Part shown: positions 7,033 to 14,249 of the stretch, in pieces
Layout of the letters: every line of letters starts with the position of its first letter
Position numbering within the stretch: position 1 is the stretch's first letter
Assembly (NCBI GenBank): GCA_016786885.1
Contig: JAEUVO010000039.1
Span: 62,001-126,000 of the forward strand
DNA length: 64,000 nucleotides
Reading direction: 5' to 3'
From: Chitinophagaceae bacterium
GTDB taxonomy: Bacteria; Bacteroidota; Bacteroidia; Chitinophagales; Chitinophagaceae
Program-made: the position numbers and the translations under genes
The notes under the pieces: model-generated
Databases searched by the model: none
What the model was told of the DNA's origin: nothing
What the model saw: only the letters and a program-made list of their open reading frames with translations

Positions 7033-8306
7033 AATACCACTTCCGGTGCCGGTATCTTAACTTTTTCTAATGCCTGTTCAATATCCCAGATAATATCCTT
7101 GTAGTTTTCAATGCCAATACTTAACCGAACCATCTTATCAGTAATATGAAATTCTTGCTTTTCTTCATATGGCACATCGGCATGGGTCATACTGGCCGGA
7201 TGTTCTGCAAGGCTTTCTGTACCACCAAGACTCACAGCTAGTTTGATATGCTTCAGGTTGTTTAAAAATGTAAATGCTTCGTGTTCGCCGCCCGCCACAT
7301 CAAAACTCAGCATAGCTCCATTGTTCAGGTATTGTCTGCCAAATATTTCAGCCTGTTCCGGGTTATTCTTTTTCGTATAACCCAGGTAATATACTTTTTC
7401 AATCTTTGGATGATTAGATAAATATACTGCCACTCTTTCTGCATTTTCTGCAGCAGCTTCCATCCGGATCTTTAATGTTTCAAGACTACGCATTAAAAGC
7501 CAGCTTGTATGCGGGTCTATCATTGTTCCAAAAAAAGTGCGGGTCTTTTTTATCTTTCCAATCACTTCCTTACTGCCTACTGCTGCACCAGCTATCACAT
7601 CACTATGTCCGCCAATATATTTGGTGGCAGAATATAAAACTATATCTGCTCCATGCTTCAGCGGATGTTGCCATAATGGCCCCATGTATGTATTATCAAC
7701 TGTGACTAATATTTTTTTATCGTCTGTTGAATATTTTTTGGCAATAGCGCTGCACATTTCAATATCGATAAGATCGTTAGTTGGGTTAGCCGGAGTTTCT
7801 ACATAGATCATTTTCAATTTTTTGGCATGGCCGCTTTCAATTAATACTTTCTCCACTTCTTTCATATCCTGTCCTGCCCTGAAACCGATCACCTCTATTC
7901 CAAAATGAGTCAGAATGTGATGCACAAATTTATGTGTGCCACCGTACAACGGATTACTGTACAGCAAAACATCTCCCGGAGTAAGGAAAGTCATAAGTGT
8001 GGTAGCAATAGCACTCATTCCGCTGGAAAAAGCAGCCGCCATTTCTCCCCCGTCCCACAATTTCAACCGCTCTTCCAGTATTTCCATATCTGGGTTATTT
8101 ATACGGCTATATATCAAACCCATTTCCTGCCCTTCATGTCCCGCCTTTCCGTAAGCCATTTCAAAAAAGGCTTTTCCCTCTTCCGCACTTCTGAAAACAA
8201 AAGTGGATGTTTGAAAAATGGGGCATTTTACTGCGCCTTCACTGAGTTCTGGTTTATAGCCATACCCTAACATTTGAGTTTCTGGCGAAAAATTTGAGTG
8301 ACTCAT
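7029..8306 (-). CDS. Cys/Met-metabolism PLP enzyme, probable methionine gamma-lyase
   Basis: A PLP-dependent enzyme of the trans-sulfuration family (425 residues from the ATG at 8306). It shows TSTFVFRSAEEGKAFF, YSRINNPDMEILEERL, the glycine-rich FSSGMSAI and the PLP-lysine motif LYSATKYIGGHSDV. The family includes cystathionine gamma-synthase, cystathionine lyases and methionine gamma-lyase. I favour methionine gamma-lyase because a divergent Lrp/AsnC-type regulator is adjacent and the surroundings are sulfur-related, but sequence alone does not decide. A longer frame to 8378 exists but adds a non-conserved leader. The stop codon overlaps the operator of trx. Confidence 0.82.
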   Translation of the reverse strand: MSHSNFSPETQMLGYGYKPELSEGAVKCPIFQTSTFVFRSAEEGKAFFEMAYGKAGHEGQEMGLIYSRINNPDMEILEERLKLWDGGEMAAAFSSGMSAIATTLMTFLTPGDVLLYSNPLYGGTHKFVHHILTHFGIEVIGFRAGQDMKEVEKVLIESGHAKKLKMIYVETPANPTNDLIDIEMCSAIAKKYSTDDKKILVTVDNTYMGPLWQHPLKHGADIVLYSATKYIGGHSDVIAGAAVGSKEVIGKIKKTRTFFGTMIDPHTSWLLMRSLETLKIRMEAAAENAERVAVYLSNHPKIEKVYYLGYTKKNNPEQAEIFGRQYLNNGAMLSFDVAGGEHEAFTFLNNLKHIKLAVSLGGTESLAEHPASMTHADVPYEEKQEFHITDKMVRLSIGIENYKDIIWDIEQALEKVKIPAPEVVL

Positions 8307-8456
8307 ATACTTTAATTTGAAGTAAAGTTTGTGAGAAATAGCATTCTGTACAATGACTTTGGTTACAGTGGAAAACAAATCTATTTTTCTGAAGAATAAA
8401 GCATAAAAAAGATTTATTATCTAATAATAGATGTATATTTAGAAAAATCATCTTTT

Positions 8457-8927
8457 ATGGTTTTAGATAAAACAGACGCCCAAATCCTCGAGCTACTGCA
8501 GGCTGACGCTTTACTGACCAACAAGGAACTGGCAGATAAGCTTGGTAAAACTGTAACCCCTGTTTATGAAAGAATAAGGAGGCTAGAAAATGAAGGATAT
8601 ATCATCCGGTATTGCGCAATCGTGGATAAGAATAAAATTGGTAAAAGCCTTGTCGCATTTACAAATGTGCAACTGAAACAACATGCACAAACCATTTTAC
8701 TAAGTTTTGAAAAAGCTATTGTAAAATTTGAAGAGGTAATGGAATGTTATCACATGACCGGAGTATATGACTATTTGTTAAAGATCGTAGTTACTGATAT
8801 GGCCGCATACCAGGATTTTATTGTGAACAAGCTGGCAAAGCTTACCGATATAGGTACTGTGCAAAGCAGTTTTATTATGACGGAAGTAAAACATGAAACT
8901 GCATATAAAATAAAACCGGCCCGTTAA
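8457..8927 (+). CDS. Lrp/AsnC-family regulator
   Basis: A 156-residue regulator with an N-terminal winged helix (LDKTDAQILELLQADALLTNKELADKLG, then TPVYERIRRLENEGYI) and a C-terminal RAM ligand-binding domain (MECYHMTGVYDYLLKIVVTD). These proteins bind amino acids and control amino-acid metabolism. It is transcribed divergently from the PLP enzyme gene across a 150-base spacer, the usual arrangement for a regulator and its target (inferred). The stop codon lies in the loop of its own terminator hairpin. Confidence 0.92.
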   Translation: MVLDKTDAQILELLQADALLTNKELADKLGKTVTPVYERIRRLENEGYIIRYCAIVDKNKIGKSLVAFTNVQLKQHAQTILLSFEKAIVKFEEVMECYHMTGVYDYLLKIVVTDMAAYQDFIVNKLAKLTDIGTVQSSFIMTEVKHETAYKIKPAR

Positions 8928-8935
8928 GGCCGGTT
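8914..8935 (+). terminator. Hairpin overlapping the lrp stop codon
   Basis: Arms AACCGGCC (8914-8921) and GGCCGGTT (8928-8935) form a perfect 8-bp G/C-rich stem with a 6-nt loop that contains the TAA stop. There is no strong T-run. Because it is symmetric it may serve both the lrp gene and the convergent dioxygenase gene. Confidence 0.65.
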
Positions 8936-8956
8936 GCTATCATAGGCATGCAGTCA

Positions 8957-10381
8957 TTAAAGCATTGTGGTTGGCTCCACATACTTTGTTTTCTTTAATC
9001 CGGTCTGGCTTAAAGCCTTGTATCCTCCACGGATATTAACAAGTTTATCATACCCTCTTGCTTTTAGAATAGATGCCATAATCACTGAACGATAACCACC
9101 TGCACAATGGATATAATATTTCTTATTCTTATCCAGCTGCGCCATATTGTGATTGATAAAATCCAGCGGGAAATTTTCGGCCCCTACAAGATGTTCAGAA
9201 TCATATTCACTTTTGCGTCTTGAATCCAGCAGGTTAATATGTTTACTGTCCATTTCGTACAATGCAGCAAAATCTTCTGCATTTATTTCCTTAATGATAT
9301 CGGTATCAAATCCTGCCTCCTTCCATGCGGCCACACCGCCTTTCAAATAACCAATGGTATTGTCGTAACCAACCCTTGACAAACGGATCACTACTTCTTC
9401 TTCTCTTCCATCATCTGCAATAAACAGAATAGGTTGTTTCAAATCTGTGATCAGTGTACCTACCCAGGGAGCAAAATTGTCATCAATACCTATAGAAATA
9501 GATCCGGGGATATGTTCGCTAGCAAATGAATCCTTGCTGCGGGTATCTAATACCAACGCTTCCATACTCTCCCATGCAGTTTGAAATTCCTTTGCTGTAA
9601 GCGGATGCTTGCCCTTAGTAATTATATCATCAATGCTTGCCATACCTCCCTTCAGGTTCATCAGTACGTTCATAGGGAAATACTGCGGCGGTTCGACAAG
9701 CCCGTCTGTTACGGCTTTGATAAATTCTTCCTTGGTCATATCAGCTCTTAAAGCATAGTTTACCTGCTTCTGATGGCCTAATGTACCAGTTGTTTCTTTG
9801 CTCATGTTCTTTCCGCATGCACTGCCGGCGCCGTGTCCCGGATATACAATCACTTCATCAGGCAAAGTCATGATCTTATTTCGAAGGGAATCGAATAGAT
9901 GACCTGCCAGTATCTGGGGAGTAATTTCTGCTTTAACCTTTTGCACAAGGTCAGGTCTTCCTACATCACCTATAAACAATGTATCACCTGTAAAAATAGC
10001 ATTCTCATTCCCATTTTCATCTATCAGCAGATATGTGGTTGACTCCATCGTATGGCCAGGCGTATGCAACACTTTCAGTTTTATATTTCCCAACTGTAGT
10101 TCTTCGCCATCTTTTGCTACATGTACATCGTAAGCAGGTGCAGCGGTTGGTCCAAAAACAATAGTAGCCCCGGTTTTTTTCGCCAGGTCAATATGGCCGC
10201 TTACAAAATCAGCATGAAAATGTGTTTCAAGGATATATTTTATCCTCGCTCCGTTTCGTTCGGCTTTATCAATATATGGTTTTGTTTCCCTCAGGGGGTC
10301 AATAATAGCCGCTTCGCCATTGCTTTCAATGTAATAAGCAGCCTCAGCCAGGCAACCAGTATAAATTTGTTCAACTTTCAT
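8957..10381 (-). CDS. CstB-like persulfide dioxygenase-rhodanese fusion
   Basis: A 474-residue three-domain protein. Residues 1-230 form a metallo-beta-lactamase-fold persulfide dioxygenase with THFHADFVSGH (H54, H56, D58, H63), HTPGHT and FTGDTLFIGDVGRPD. Residues about 255-360 form a rhodanese domain that lacks a catalytic Cys (ILFIADDGREEE). The C-terminal rhodanese has the active loop HCAGGYRS with C426. This order of dioxygenase, pseudo-rhodanese and rhodanese is that of Staphylococcus CstB, which oxidises low-molecular-weight persulfides to sulfite and forms thiosulfate. It is divergent from the sqr gene, whose product would supply persulfides, so the two likely form a sulfide-detoxification pair. 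Confidence 0.87.
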   Translation of the reverse strand: MKVEQIYTGCLAEAAYYIESNGEAAIIDPLRETKPYIDKAERNGARIKYILETHFHADFVSGHIDLAKKTGATIVFGPTAAPAYDVHVAKDGEELQLGNIKLKVLHTPGHTMESTTYLLIDENGNENAIFTGDTLFIGDVGRPDLVQKVKAEITPQILAGHLFDSLRNKIMTLPDEVIVYPGHGAGSACGKNMSKETTGTLGHQKQVNYALRADMTKEEFIKAVTDGLVEPPQYFPMNVLMNLKGGMASIDDIITKGKHPLTAKEFQTAWESMEALVLDTRSKDSFASEHIPGSISIGIDDNFAPWVGTLITDLKQPILFIADDGREEEVVIRLSRVGYDNTIGYLKGGVAAWKEAGFDTDIIKEINAEDFAALYEMDSKHINLLDSRRKSEYDSEHLVGAENFPLDFINHNMAQLDKNKKYYIHCAGGYRSVIMASILKARGYDKLVNIRGGYKALSQTGLKKTKYVEPTTML

Positions 10382-10454
10382 AATTGATGATTTTTTACTT
10401 TAATGAATGTGGTTTTGCTATATCGTTAGTATAAAAGAAAGTGATTTATCAGAT

Positions 10455-10498
10455 CAAAGTTGATTTTCCATCTCACTTTCGTTTGTGTTACCAGTTAC
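10455..10498 (-). promoter_or_regulatory. Candidate operator and -7 box of the persulfide dioxygenase gene
   Basis: On the minus strand GTAAC-TGGT-AACAC (10485-10498, degenerate half-sites, flanked by TTGT/ACAA dyads) is followed after 22 bases by CAACTTTG (10455-10462, one mismatch from TAnnTTTG). The spacing equals that of the better sites. The leader to the ATG at 10381 would be about 70 bases, longer than for the other genes. Weak on its own. Confidence 0.3.
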
Positions 10499-10621
10499 AA
10501 TGCCGGATGAACTTTATCATTTCATTTACTGACGTAAATCATATCGTAAGGCAGACAGGAGATATACCTTCGCCGCCCGTTTGCCGGATTTGTTGATCCT
10601 TCTCACTAAATACCCGCTTGA

Positions 10622-10665
10622 GTGATTTTTGTCACCAAAGTCTTCTGTGAATAGCTGTACCTGTG
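10622..10665 (+). promoter_or_regulatory. Crp/Fnr-type operator and -7 box of sqr
   Basis: GTGAT-TTTT-GTCAC (10622-10635, one mismatch from the perfect dyad) is followed by 22 bases and TACCTGTG (10658-10665, one mismatch from TAnnTTTG). The sqr ATG is at 10685. Geometry is identical to dps and trx. Confidence 0.6.
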
Positions 10666-10684
10666 CATTTCTAAAACTTGTCAT

Positions 10685-11881
10685 ATGCGGGTAAATCACC
10701 AAATCGTTATTATTGGCGGCGGAAACGCAGGTATTTCCGTGGCGGCCAAACTCCTTCTCAGGAACAAACAATTGGATATTGCCATTATTGACCCTGCCAG
10801 TAAGCATTATTATCAACCTGCCTGGACATTGGTAGGAAGTGGGGTATTTGATATCCGAAAAACAGAACGTAATGAAGCAGATGTAATGCCCAAAGGCGTT
10901 AAATGGATAAAACAAAAAGTAACGGCCTTGCTCCCGGAAACTAATTCGGTAGAACTTGACAATGGCCAGCAGATCGTTTACCAATACCTGGTCGTTGCAG
11001 CAGGGATTCAGTTAAACTGGAATGAAATAAAAGGCCTGAAAGAAACTTTGGGCAAAAATAATGTATGCTCTAATTATAGCTTTGATCATGCTCCTTACAC
11101 TTTTGAATGCATAAAGAATTTTAAAGGTGGTAAGGCAATCTTTCATAACCCGCAAACGCCGGTAAAATGCGGAGGCGCCCCGCATAAGATCATGTACATG
11201 GCCGCCGATTATTTCAGGAAACATAATATTCTTAACAAAGCCGACATACAATACTGGAGTGGTGCAGCCAGATTGTTTGCCGTACCCAAATATGAAAAGA
11301 CATTACTTAAAGTATGTGAAAGAGCTAATATCAAGCTCAATCTTATGGTGAAAATGGTAGAAATAGACGGGCCGGGTAAAAAAGCAAAGTTTGTGGGCAT
11401 TGGAGAGGATAACAAAGACAAAGAATTTTGGGTTGAATTTGATATGATACATGTCACCCCGCCTCAAAGTGCACCTGATTTTATCAGGTCAAGTTCATTG
11501 GTGAATGCCACCGGTTGGGTAGATGTTGATAAACATACACTACAACATCTAAAGTATTCAAATATATTTTCGTTGGGAGATTCAGCCGGTTTACCAATCA
11601 GTAAAACCGGGGCTGCCATCCGTAAACAAGCTCCCGTATTAGTAGAAAATTTACTGGCTGCAATAAACAAACAGGCGCTCGCAGCTAAATACAATGGCTA
11701 TACCAGCTGTCCATTGGTTACTGGTTATGGAAAACTTGTTCTGGCTGAATTTGATTATGACAATACTCCCCAGGAGACCTTTCCCTTTGATCAAAGCAAA
11801 GAAAGATGGAGCATGTACCAGATGAAAAAGGTATTGCTCCCCTGGTTATACTGGCATAAGATACTGAAAGGAAAAATGTAG
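10685..11881 (+). CDS. sqr: Sulfide:quinone oxidoreductase, SQOR-like (type II)
   Basis: A 398-residue FAD enzyme that oxidises sulfide and passes electrons to the quinone pool, leaving a persulfide. The dinucleotide-binding motif IVIIGGGNAGISVAAKLL is at residues 7-24. Cysteines C162 in PVKCGGAPHKIMYMAADYF and C342 in GYTSCPLVTGYG match the catalytic pair of human SQOR. The C-terminal ETFPFDQSKERWSMYQMKK is also very like the human enzyme. The type II clade uses an external sulfane acceptor such as glutathione, coenzyme A or sulfite. A hairpin terminator follows. Divergence from the CstB-like gene supports a two-step pathway from sulfide to persulfide to sulfite or thiosulfate. Confidence 0.92.
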   Translation: MRVNHQIVIIGGGNAGISVAAKLLLRNKQLDIAIIDPASKHYYQPAWTLVGSGVFDIRKTERNEADVMPKGVKWIKQKVTALLPETNSVELDNGQQIVYQYLVVAAGIQLNWNEIKGLKETLGKNNVCSNYSFDHAPYTFECIKNFKGGKAIFHNPQTPVKCGGAPHKIMYMAADYFRKHNILNKADIQYWSGAARLFAVPKYEKTLLKVCERANIKLNLMVKMVEIDGPGKKAKFVGIGEDNKDKEFWVEFDMIHVTPPQSAPDFIRSSSLVNATGWVDVDKHTLQHLKYSNIFSLGDSAGLPISKTGAAIRKQAPVLVENLLAAINKQALAAKYNGYTSCPLVTGYGKLVLAEFDYDNTPQETFPFDQSKERWSMYQMKKVLLPWLYWHKILKGKM

Positions 11882-11905
11882 ACCATCTCTGCCTTACATT
11901 TCGTT

Positions 11906-11929
11906 ACGGTTGCAATGCAACCGTTTTTT
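11906..11929 (+). terminator. Rho-independent terminator of sqr
   Basis: ACGGTTGC (11906-11913) and GCAACCGT (11917-11924) form a perfect 8-bp stem with a 3-nt loop, followed by a run of six T. It abuts directly on the operator-like dyad at 11930. Confidence 0.88.
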
Positions 11930-11973
11930 GTAACTATTGTCACCTCCATCTTCCTGTTACAAGCAGAAATTTG
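11930..11973 (+). promoter_or_regulatory. Degenerate operator and -7 box of the small membrane-protein operon
   Basis: GTAAC-TATT-GTCAC (11930-11943) is a dyad with the outer GT and AC conserved. After exactly 22 bases follows GAAATTTG (11966-11973, one mismatch from TAnnTTTG). The promoter lies immediately after the sqr terminator and implies separate transcription of the next four genes. It also argues that the GTG at 11992, not the TTG at 11971, is the start of the first gene. Confidence 0.45.
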
Positions 11974-11991
11974 CCTTATAAAACTAATAAG

Positions 11992-12246
11992 GTGGATATT
12001 ATAGCAAGACTTAAAAGCGGGTGGACAGCGTTAAAGTTCATCAGGGTTGGATTAGGTGGCTTAATTTTGTACTCCTCCGTAGAATCAGGGCAGGTAAGTG
12101 GAATGATTGTCGGCGGTTTGTTTACAATCTTCTCCCTGTTTACCAATGGAGTGTGTTGTGCAGGAGGAGGATGTTATACACCAATCAAAAAAAGTAATTC
12201 TTCCACACTTGAAAACACAGACTATGAAGAGTCGGATGTTAAATAA
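11992..12246 (+). CDS. Small cysteine-rich inner-membrane protein
   Basis: A protein of about 84 residues with two hydrophobic helices (ALKFIRVGLGGLILYSSV and SGMIVGGLFTIFSLFTN), followed by GVCCAGGGCYTP, a tight cluster of three cysteines at the membrane edge. Similar small proteins occur beside thioredoxin and rhodanese genes in Bacteroidota, and a thiol or metal role is my inference. The start is taken as GTG 11992 because an earlier TTG at 11971 lies inside the probable -7 box. The 3' end overlaps the following gene by 23 bases, indicating coupled translation. Confidence 0.62.
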   Translation: MDIIARLKSGWTALKFIRVGLGGLILYSSVESGQVSGMIVGGLFTIFSLFTNGVCCAGGGCYTPIKKSNSSTLENTDYEESDVK

Positions 12247-12433
12247 TAAATTATTGATCGCAGGAATCATTCTAGGTGCTATTGGAGGGTACCTTTACTG
12301 GCAACAAATCGGATGCAGCAGCGGCACCTGTGCCATTACTTCCAAATGGCATAACAGTACGGCGTATGGTGCCTTGATGGGTGGATTAATGTTTAGTATG
12401 TTTAAAAAAGAGAAAAATGCAGACAGCAAGTAA
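12224..12433 (+). CDS. DUF6132-type small membrane protein
   Basis: A 69-residue protein with a first transmembrane helix (LLIAGIILGAIGGYLYW), the central IGCSSGTCAITSKWHNSTAYG stretch, and a second glycine-rich helix (GALMGGLMFSMF). The two cysteines in CSSGTC are a conserved feature of this short family, which I recognise as DUF6132. Its function is unknown, and its habitual place next to thioredoxin genes suggests thiol chemistry at the membrane. Overlaps of 23 bases with the previous gene and 17 with the next place it inside a tight operon. A second in-frame ATG at 12236 is an alternative start. Confidence 0.7.
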   Translation: MKSRMLNNKLLIAGIILGAIGGYLYWQQIGCSSGTCAITSKWHNSTAYGALMGGLMFSMFKKEKNADSK

Positions 12434-12743
12434 TAAAAGAGAAAGCTTTGGAGAAATCATTAATGGCAATACCCCTGTGCTGGTTGATTTTTTTGCAGAA
12501 TGGTGCGGCCCATGTAAGCTGATGAAACCAGTGCTCGAAGAGCTTCATTCAAAAATGGGTAATAAGGTCAGGATTCTAAAGATCGATATTGATAAAAGCC
12601 CTGCTGCTGCCAATGCCCTGCATATACAAAGTGTTCCTACACTGATGTTATTTCAGAAAGGAAAACCTGTTTGGCGTAAATCGGGTGTATTGCAAGCTAT
12701 ACAATTACAGAAAATCATTGAACAACAAATAACCAGCAATTAA
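12417..12743 (+). CDS. Thioredoxin
   Basis: A 108-residue thioredoxin with VDFFAEWCGPCKLMKPVLEEL and the cis-Pro loop SVPTLMLFQKG. It is the second thioredoxin in the window and matches the classic TrxA length. It overlaps the DUF6132 gene by 17 bases and is followed after 2 bases by the DUF983 gene. Cytoplasmic location is expected. Its genetic coupling to two cysteine-bearing membrane proteins suggests it may hand electrons to them or to sulfide-oxidation intermediates (inference). Confidence 0.92.
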   Translation: MQTASNKRESFGEIINGNTPVLVDFFAEWCGPCKLMKPVLEELHSKMGNKVRILKIDIDKSPAAANALHIQSVPTLMLFQKGKPVWRKSGVLQAIQLQKIIEQQITSN

Positions 12744-12745
12744 AA

Positions 12746-13204
12746 ATGTCCGATACAAAAGTAAACCGTGGATACCTCGCTTCTTCTTTAGGCTGCCACT
12801 GCCCCCGTTGTCGTGAGGGGAGACTGTTTAAAAATCCGATGACGATCAGTTTTAAAAAAAACACAGAGATGCATAAGGATTGCCCGGTATGCGGACAGCC
12901 AACTGAAATAGAAGTAGGTTTTTATTATGGTACAGGTTATGTTAGTTATGCTTTGACAGTTGCCTTTAGTATAACAAGCCTCGTGGCATGGTGGGTATTG
13001 ATCGGTTTTTCCACCGAAGACAGCCGTTTTTTTTATTGGATGGCCTCGAATGCTGTTCTGCTTATCCTGCTGCAACCCTGGATCATGCGGCTCAGCCGCA
13101 GTCTTTGGATATCCTGGTTTGTAAAATATGATCCCGACTGGAGGAATAATAAACCGGAAGATGTGTCAGAAAGATTAAATACTGAACAGGCCAATAACTG
13201 GTAA
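12746..13204 (+). CDS. DUF983 zinc-ribbon membrane protein
   Basis: A 152-residue protein with two CxxC pairs near the N-terminus (CHCPRCREGRLF and CPVCGQPTEIE), which should form a zinc ribbon. Two hydrophobic segments follow (ALTVAFSITSLVAWWVLIG and NAVLLILLQPWIMRLSRSLWI). This layout is that of DUF983, a widespread Bacteroidota family of unknown function. It closes the four-gene operon starting at 11992. The tRNA-Ser promoter begins 12 bases after its stop codon. Confidence 0.82.
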   Translation: MSDTKVNRGYLASSLGCHCPRCREGRLFKNPMTISFKKNTEMHKDCPVCGQPTEIEVGFYYGTGYVSYALTVAFSITSLVAWWVLIGFSTEDSRFFYWMASNAVLLILLQPWIMRLSRSLWISWFVKYDPDWRNNKPEDVSERLNTEQANNW

Positions 13205-13216
13205 GACAGGAATCCC

Positions 13217-13224
13217 TATTTTTG
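13217..13224 (+). promoter_or_regulatory. -7 box of tRNA-Ser
   Basis: TATTTTTG is an exact TAnnTTTG match, 17 bases before the mature tRNA 5' end at 13242. No clear TTG -33 element is seen upstream. Confidence 0.55.
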
Positions 13225-13241
13225 TGCCCCTTAAATCAAAT

Positions 13242-13329
13242 GGAGACCTGCTCGAGTGGTTGAAGAGGCACGCCTGGAAAGTGTGTATACCCCTAAAGGG
13301 TATCGAGGGTTCGAATCCCTCGGTCTCCG
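13242..13329 (+). tRNA. tRNA-Ser (anticodon GGA)
   Basis: An 88-nt class II tRNA. The acceptor stem pairs GGAGACC (13242-13248) with GGTCTCC (13322-13328), discriminator G at 13329. The anticodon arm (13269-13285) has loop CTGGAAA with anticodon GGA at 13276-13278. A long variable arm pairs ATACCC with GGGTAT, and the T-arm carries GTTCGAATC. CCA is not encoded. It reads UCC and UCU serine codons. Confidence 0.97.
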
Positions 13330-13337
13330 CTGATTGG

Positions 13338-13360
13338 ATCCCTCATAATGAGGGATTTTT
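13338..13360. terminator. Bidirectional terminator between tRNA-Ser and tatD
   Basis: ATCCCTCA (13338-13345) and TGAGGGAT (13349-13356) form an 8-bp stem with a 3-nt loop and a T-run on the right. It ends tRNA-Ser transcription and overlaps the final codons of the convergent tatD gene by about a base, so it probably serves both. Confidence 0.85.
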
Positions 13361-14132
13361 AGTTTATAAGATTAAATAATTTCTCAGCATTTTTAGTGGT
13401 AACTACAGCAACTTCCTGTGCCGAAGATTTCTTAAGATCAGCCAATTTATCTACCACATATCTCAGGTATGAAGGCTCATTTCTCTTTCCCCGGAAAGGA
13501 ACTGGTGCCAGGTAAGGTGCGTCTGTTTCTAAAAGCACATACTCCAGCCCAACTGACTCAATGACTTTATCAAGACCGGCATTCTTAAACGTTACAACTC
13601 CTCCTATACCCAAATAAAATCCCAGGTCAATGACCTGCCTGGCCTGTTCCACACTGCCAGAAAAACAATGAAAAACACCTTTTAGTTTCCCCTTTTGATG
13701 CTCAGCTACTACTTTAATACATTCATCTGTAGAATTGCGGGAATGAATAACAATAGGTATATCAAAATGTATTGCCCATTCCACCTGGGTATGAAAAGCC
13801 TCATACTGCTGCTCAGTAAAGGTCTTGTCCCAATAAAAATCCAGTCCTATTTCCCCGACTGCCACAAAATGTCTTTTATCCAGGTATTCCCTGGCAATTT
13901 TGAGTTCTTCTCTGAAATTGTCTTTTACGGAACAAGGATGCAGGCCCATCATACAAAAAAATCTTTCCGGGTTTTGCTTCTCAAGCCCAATCATTGACAA
14001 ATGGGTAGAAGAATCAATTGCAGGCATCAAAACCTTATTAACTCCTTCTTTTTCAGCTCTTTCAAATACTTGCGAGGCATCTTTTTCAAATTCCGGAAGG
14101 TAAATATGAGAGTGGGTGTCGATTAATACCAT
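13359..14132 (-). CDS. tatD: TatD-family metal-dependent hydrolase (DNase)
   Basis: A 257-residue TIM-barrel hydrolase with all family metal ligands: HSH in DTHSHIYLP, Glu in VGEIGLDFYWD, His in IPIVIHSRNS, His in GVFHCFSGS and Asp in LLETDAPYLAP. TatD proteins are Mg-dependent 3'-5' exonucleases or deoxyribonucleases linked to repair of oxidative damage. It has typical length and no signal peptide. It is convergent with the tRNA-Ser gene. Confidence 0.93.
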   Translation of the reverse strand: MVLIDTHSHIYLPEFEKDASQVFERAEKEGVNKVLMPAIDSSTHLSMIGLEKQNPERFFCMMGLHPCSVKDNFREELKIAREYLDKRHFVAVGEIGLDFYWDKTFTEQQYEAFHTQVEWAIHFDIPIVIHSRNSTDECIKVVAEHQKGKLKGVFHCFSGSVEQARQVIDLGFYLGIGGVVTFKNAGLDKVIESVGLEYVLLETDAPYLAPVPFRGKRNEPSYLRYVVDKLADLKKSSAQEVAVVTTKNAEKLFNLIN

Positions 14133-14249
14133 TTACTACAGCTTTCAAAGTAGCAAAACTCAGTAAAAAACTTTAAGAAACCTTTAAACTTCAATCAATA
14201 AAACCTATCCTAACACCGTTAATTATAAACTCTCTAAAACCATAAGTTT

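Larger units (their letters stand above)
10382..10684. other. Shared 303-bp control region between dioxygenase and sqr
   Basis: This divergent intergenic region contains no credible gene. It holds the operator and -7 box for sqr (10622-10665), a weaker candidate of the same geometry for the dioxygenase gene (10455-10498), and several GAT/ATC dyads around 10441-10465 (GTGATTTATCAG, ATCAAAGTTGAT). An antisense reading frame covering part of it runs into sqr and is not considered real. Confidence 0.6.

Noticed and set aside
10526..10984. Minus-strand open frame of 152 codons across the sqr promoter
   Set aside because: It covers the operator region and the conserved start of sqr, has no recognisable domain, and would be antisense to a clear gene.
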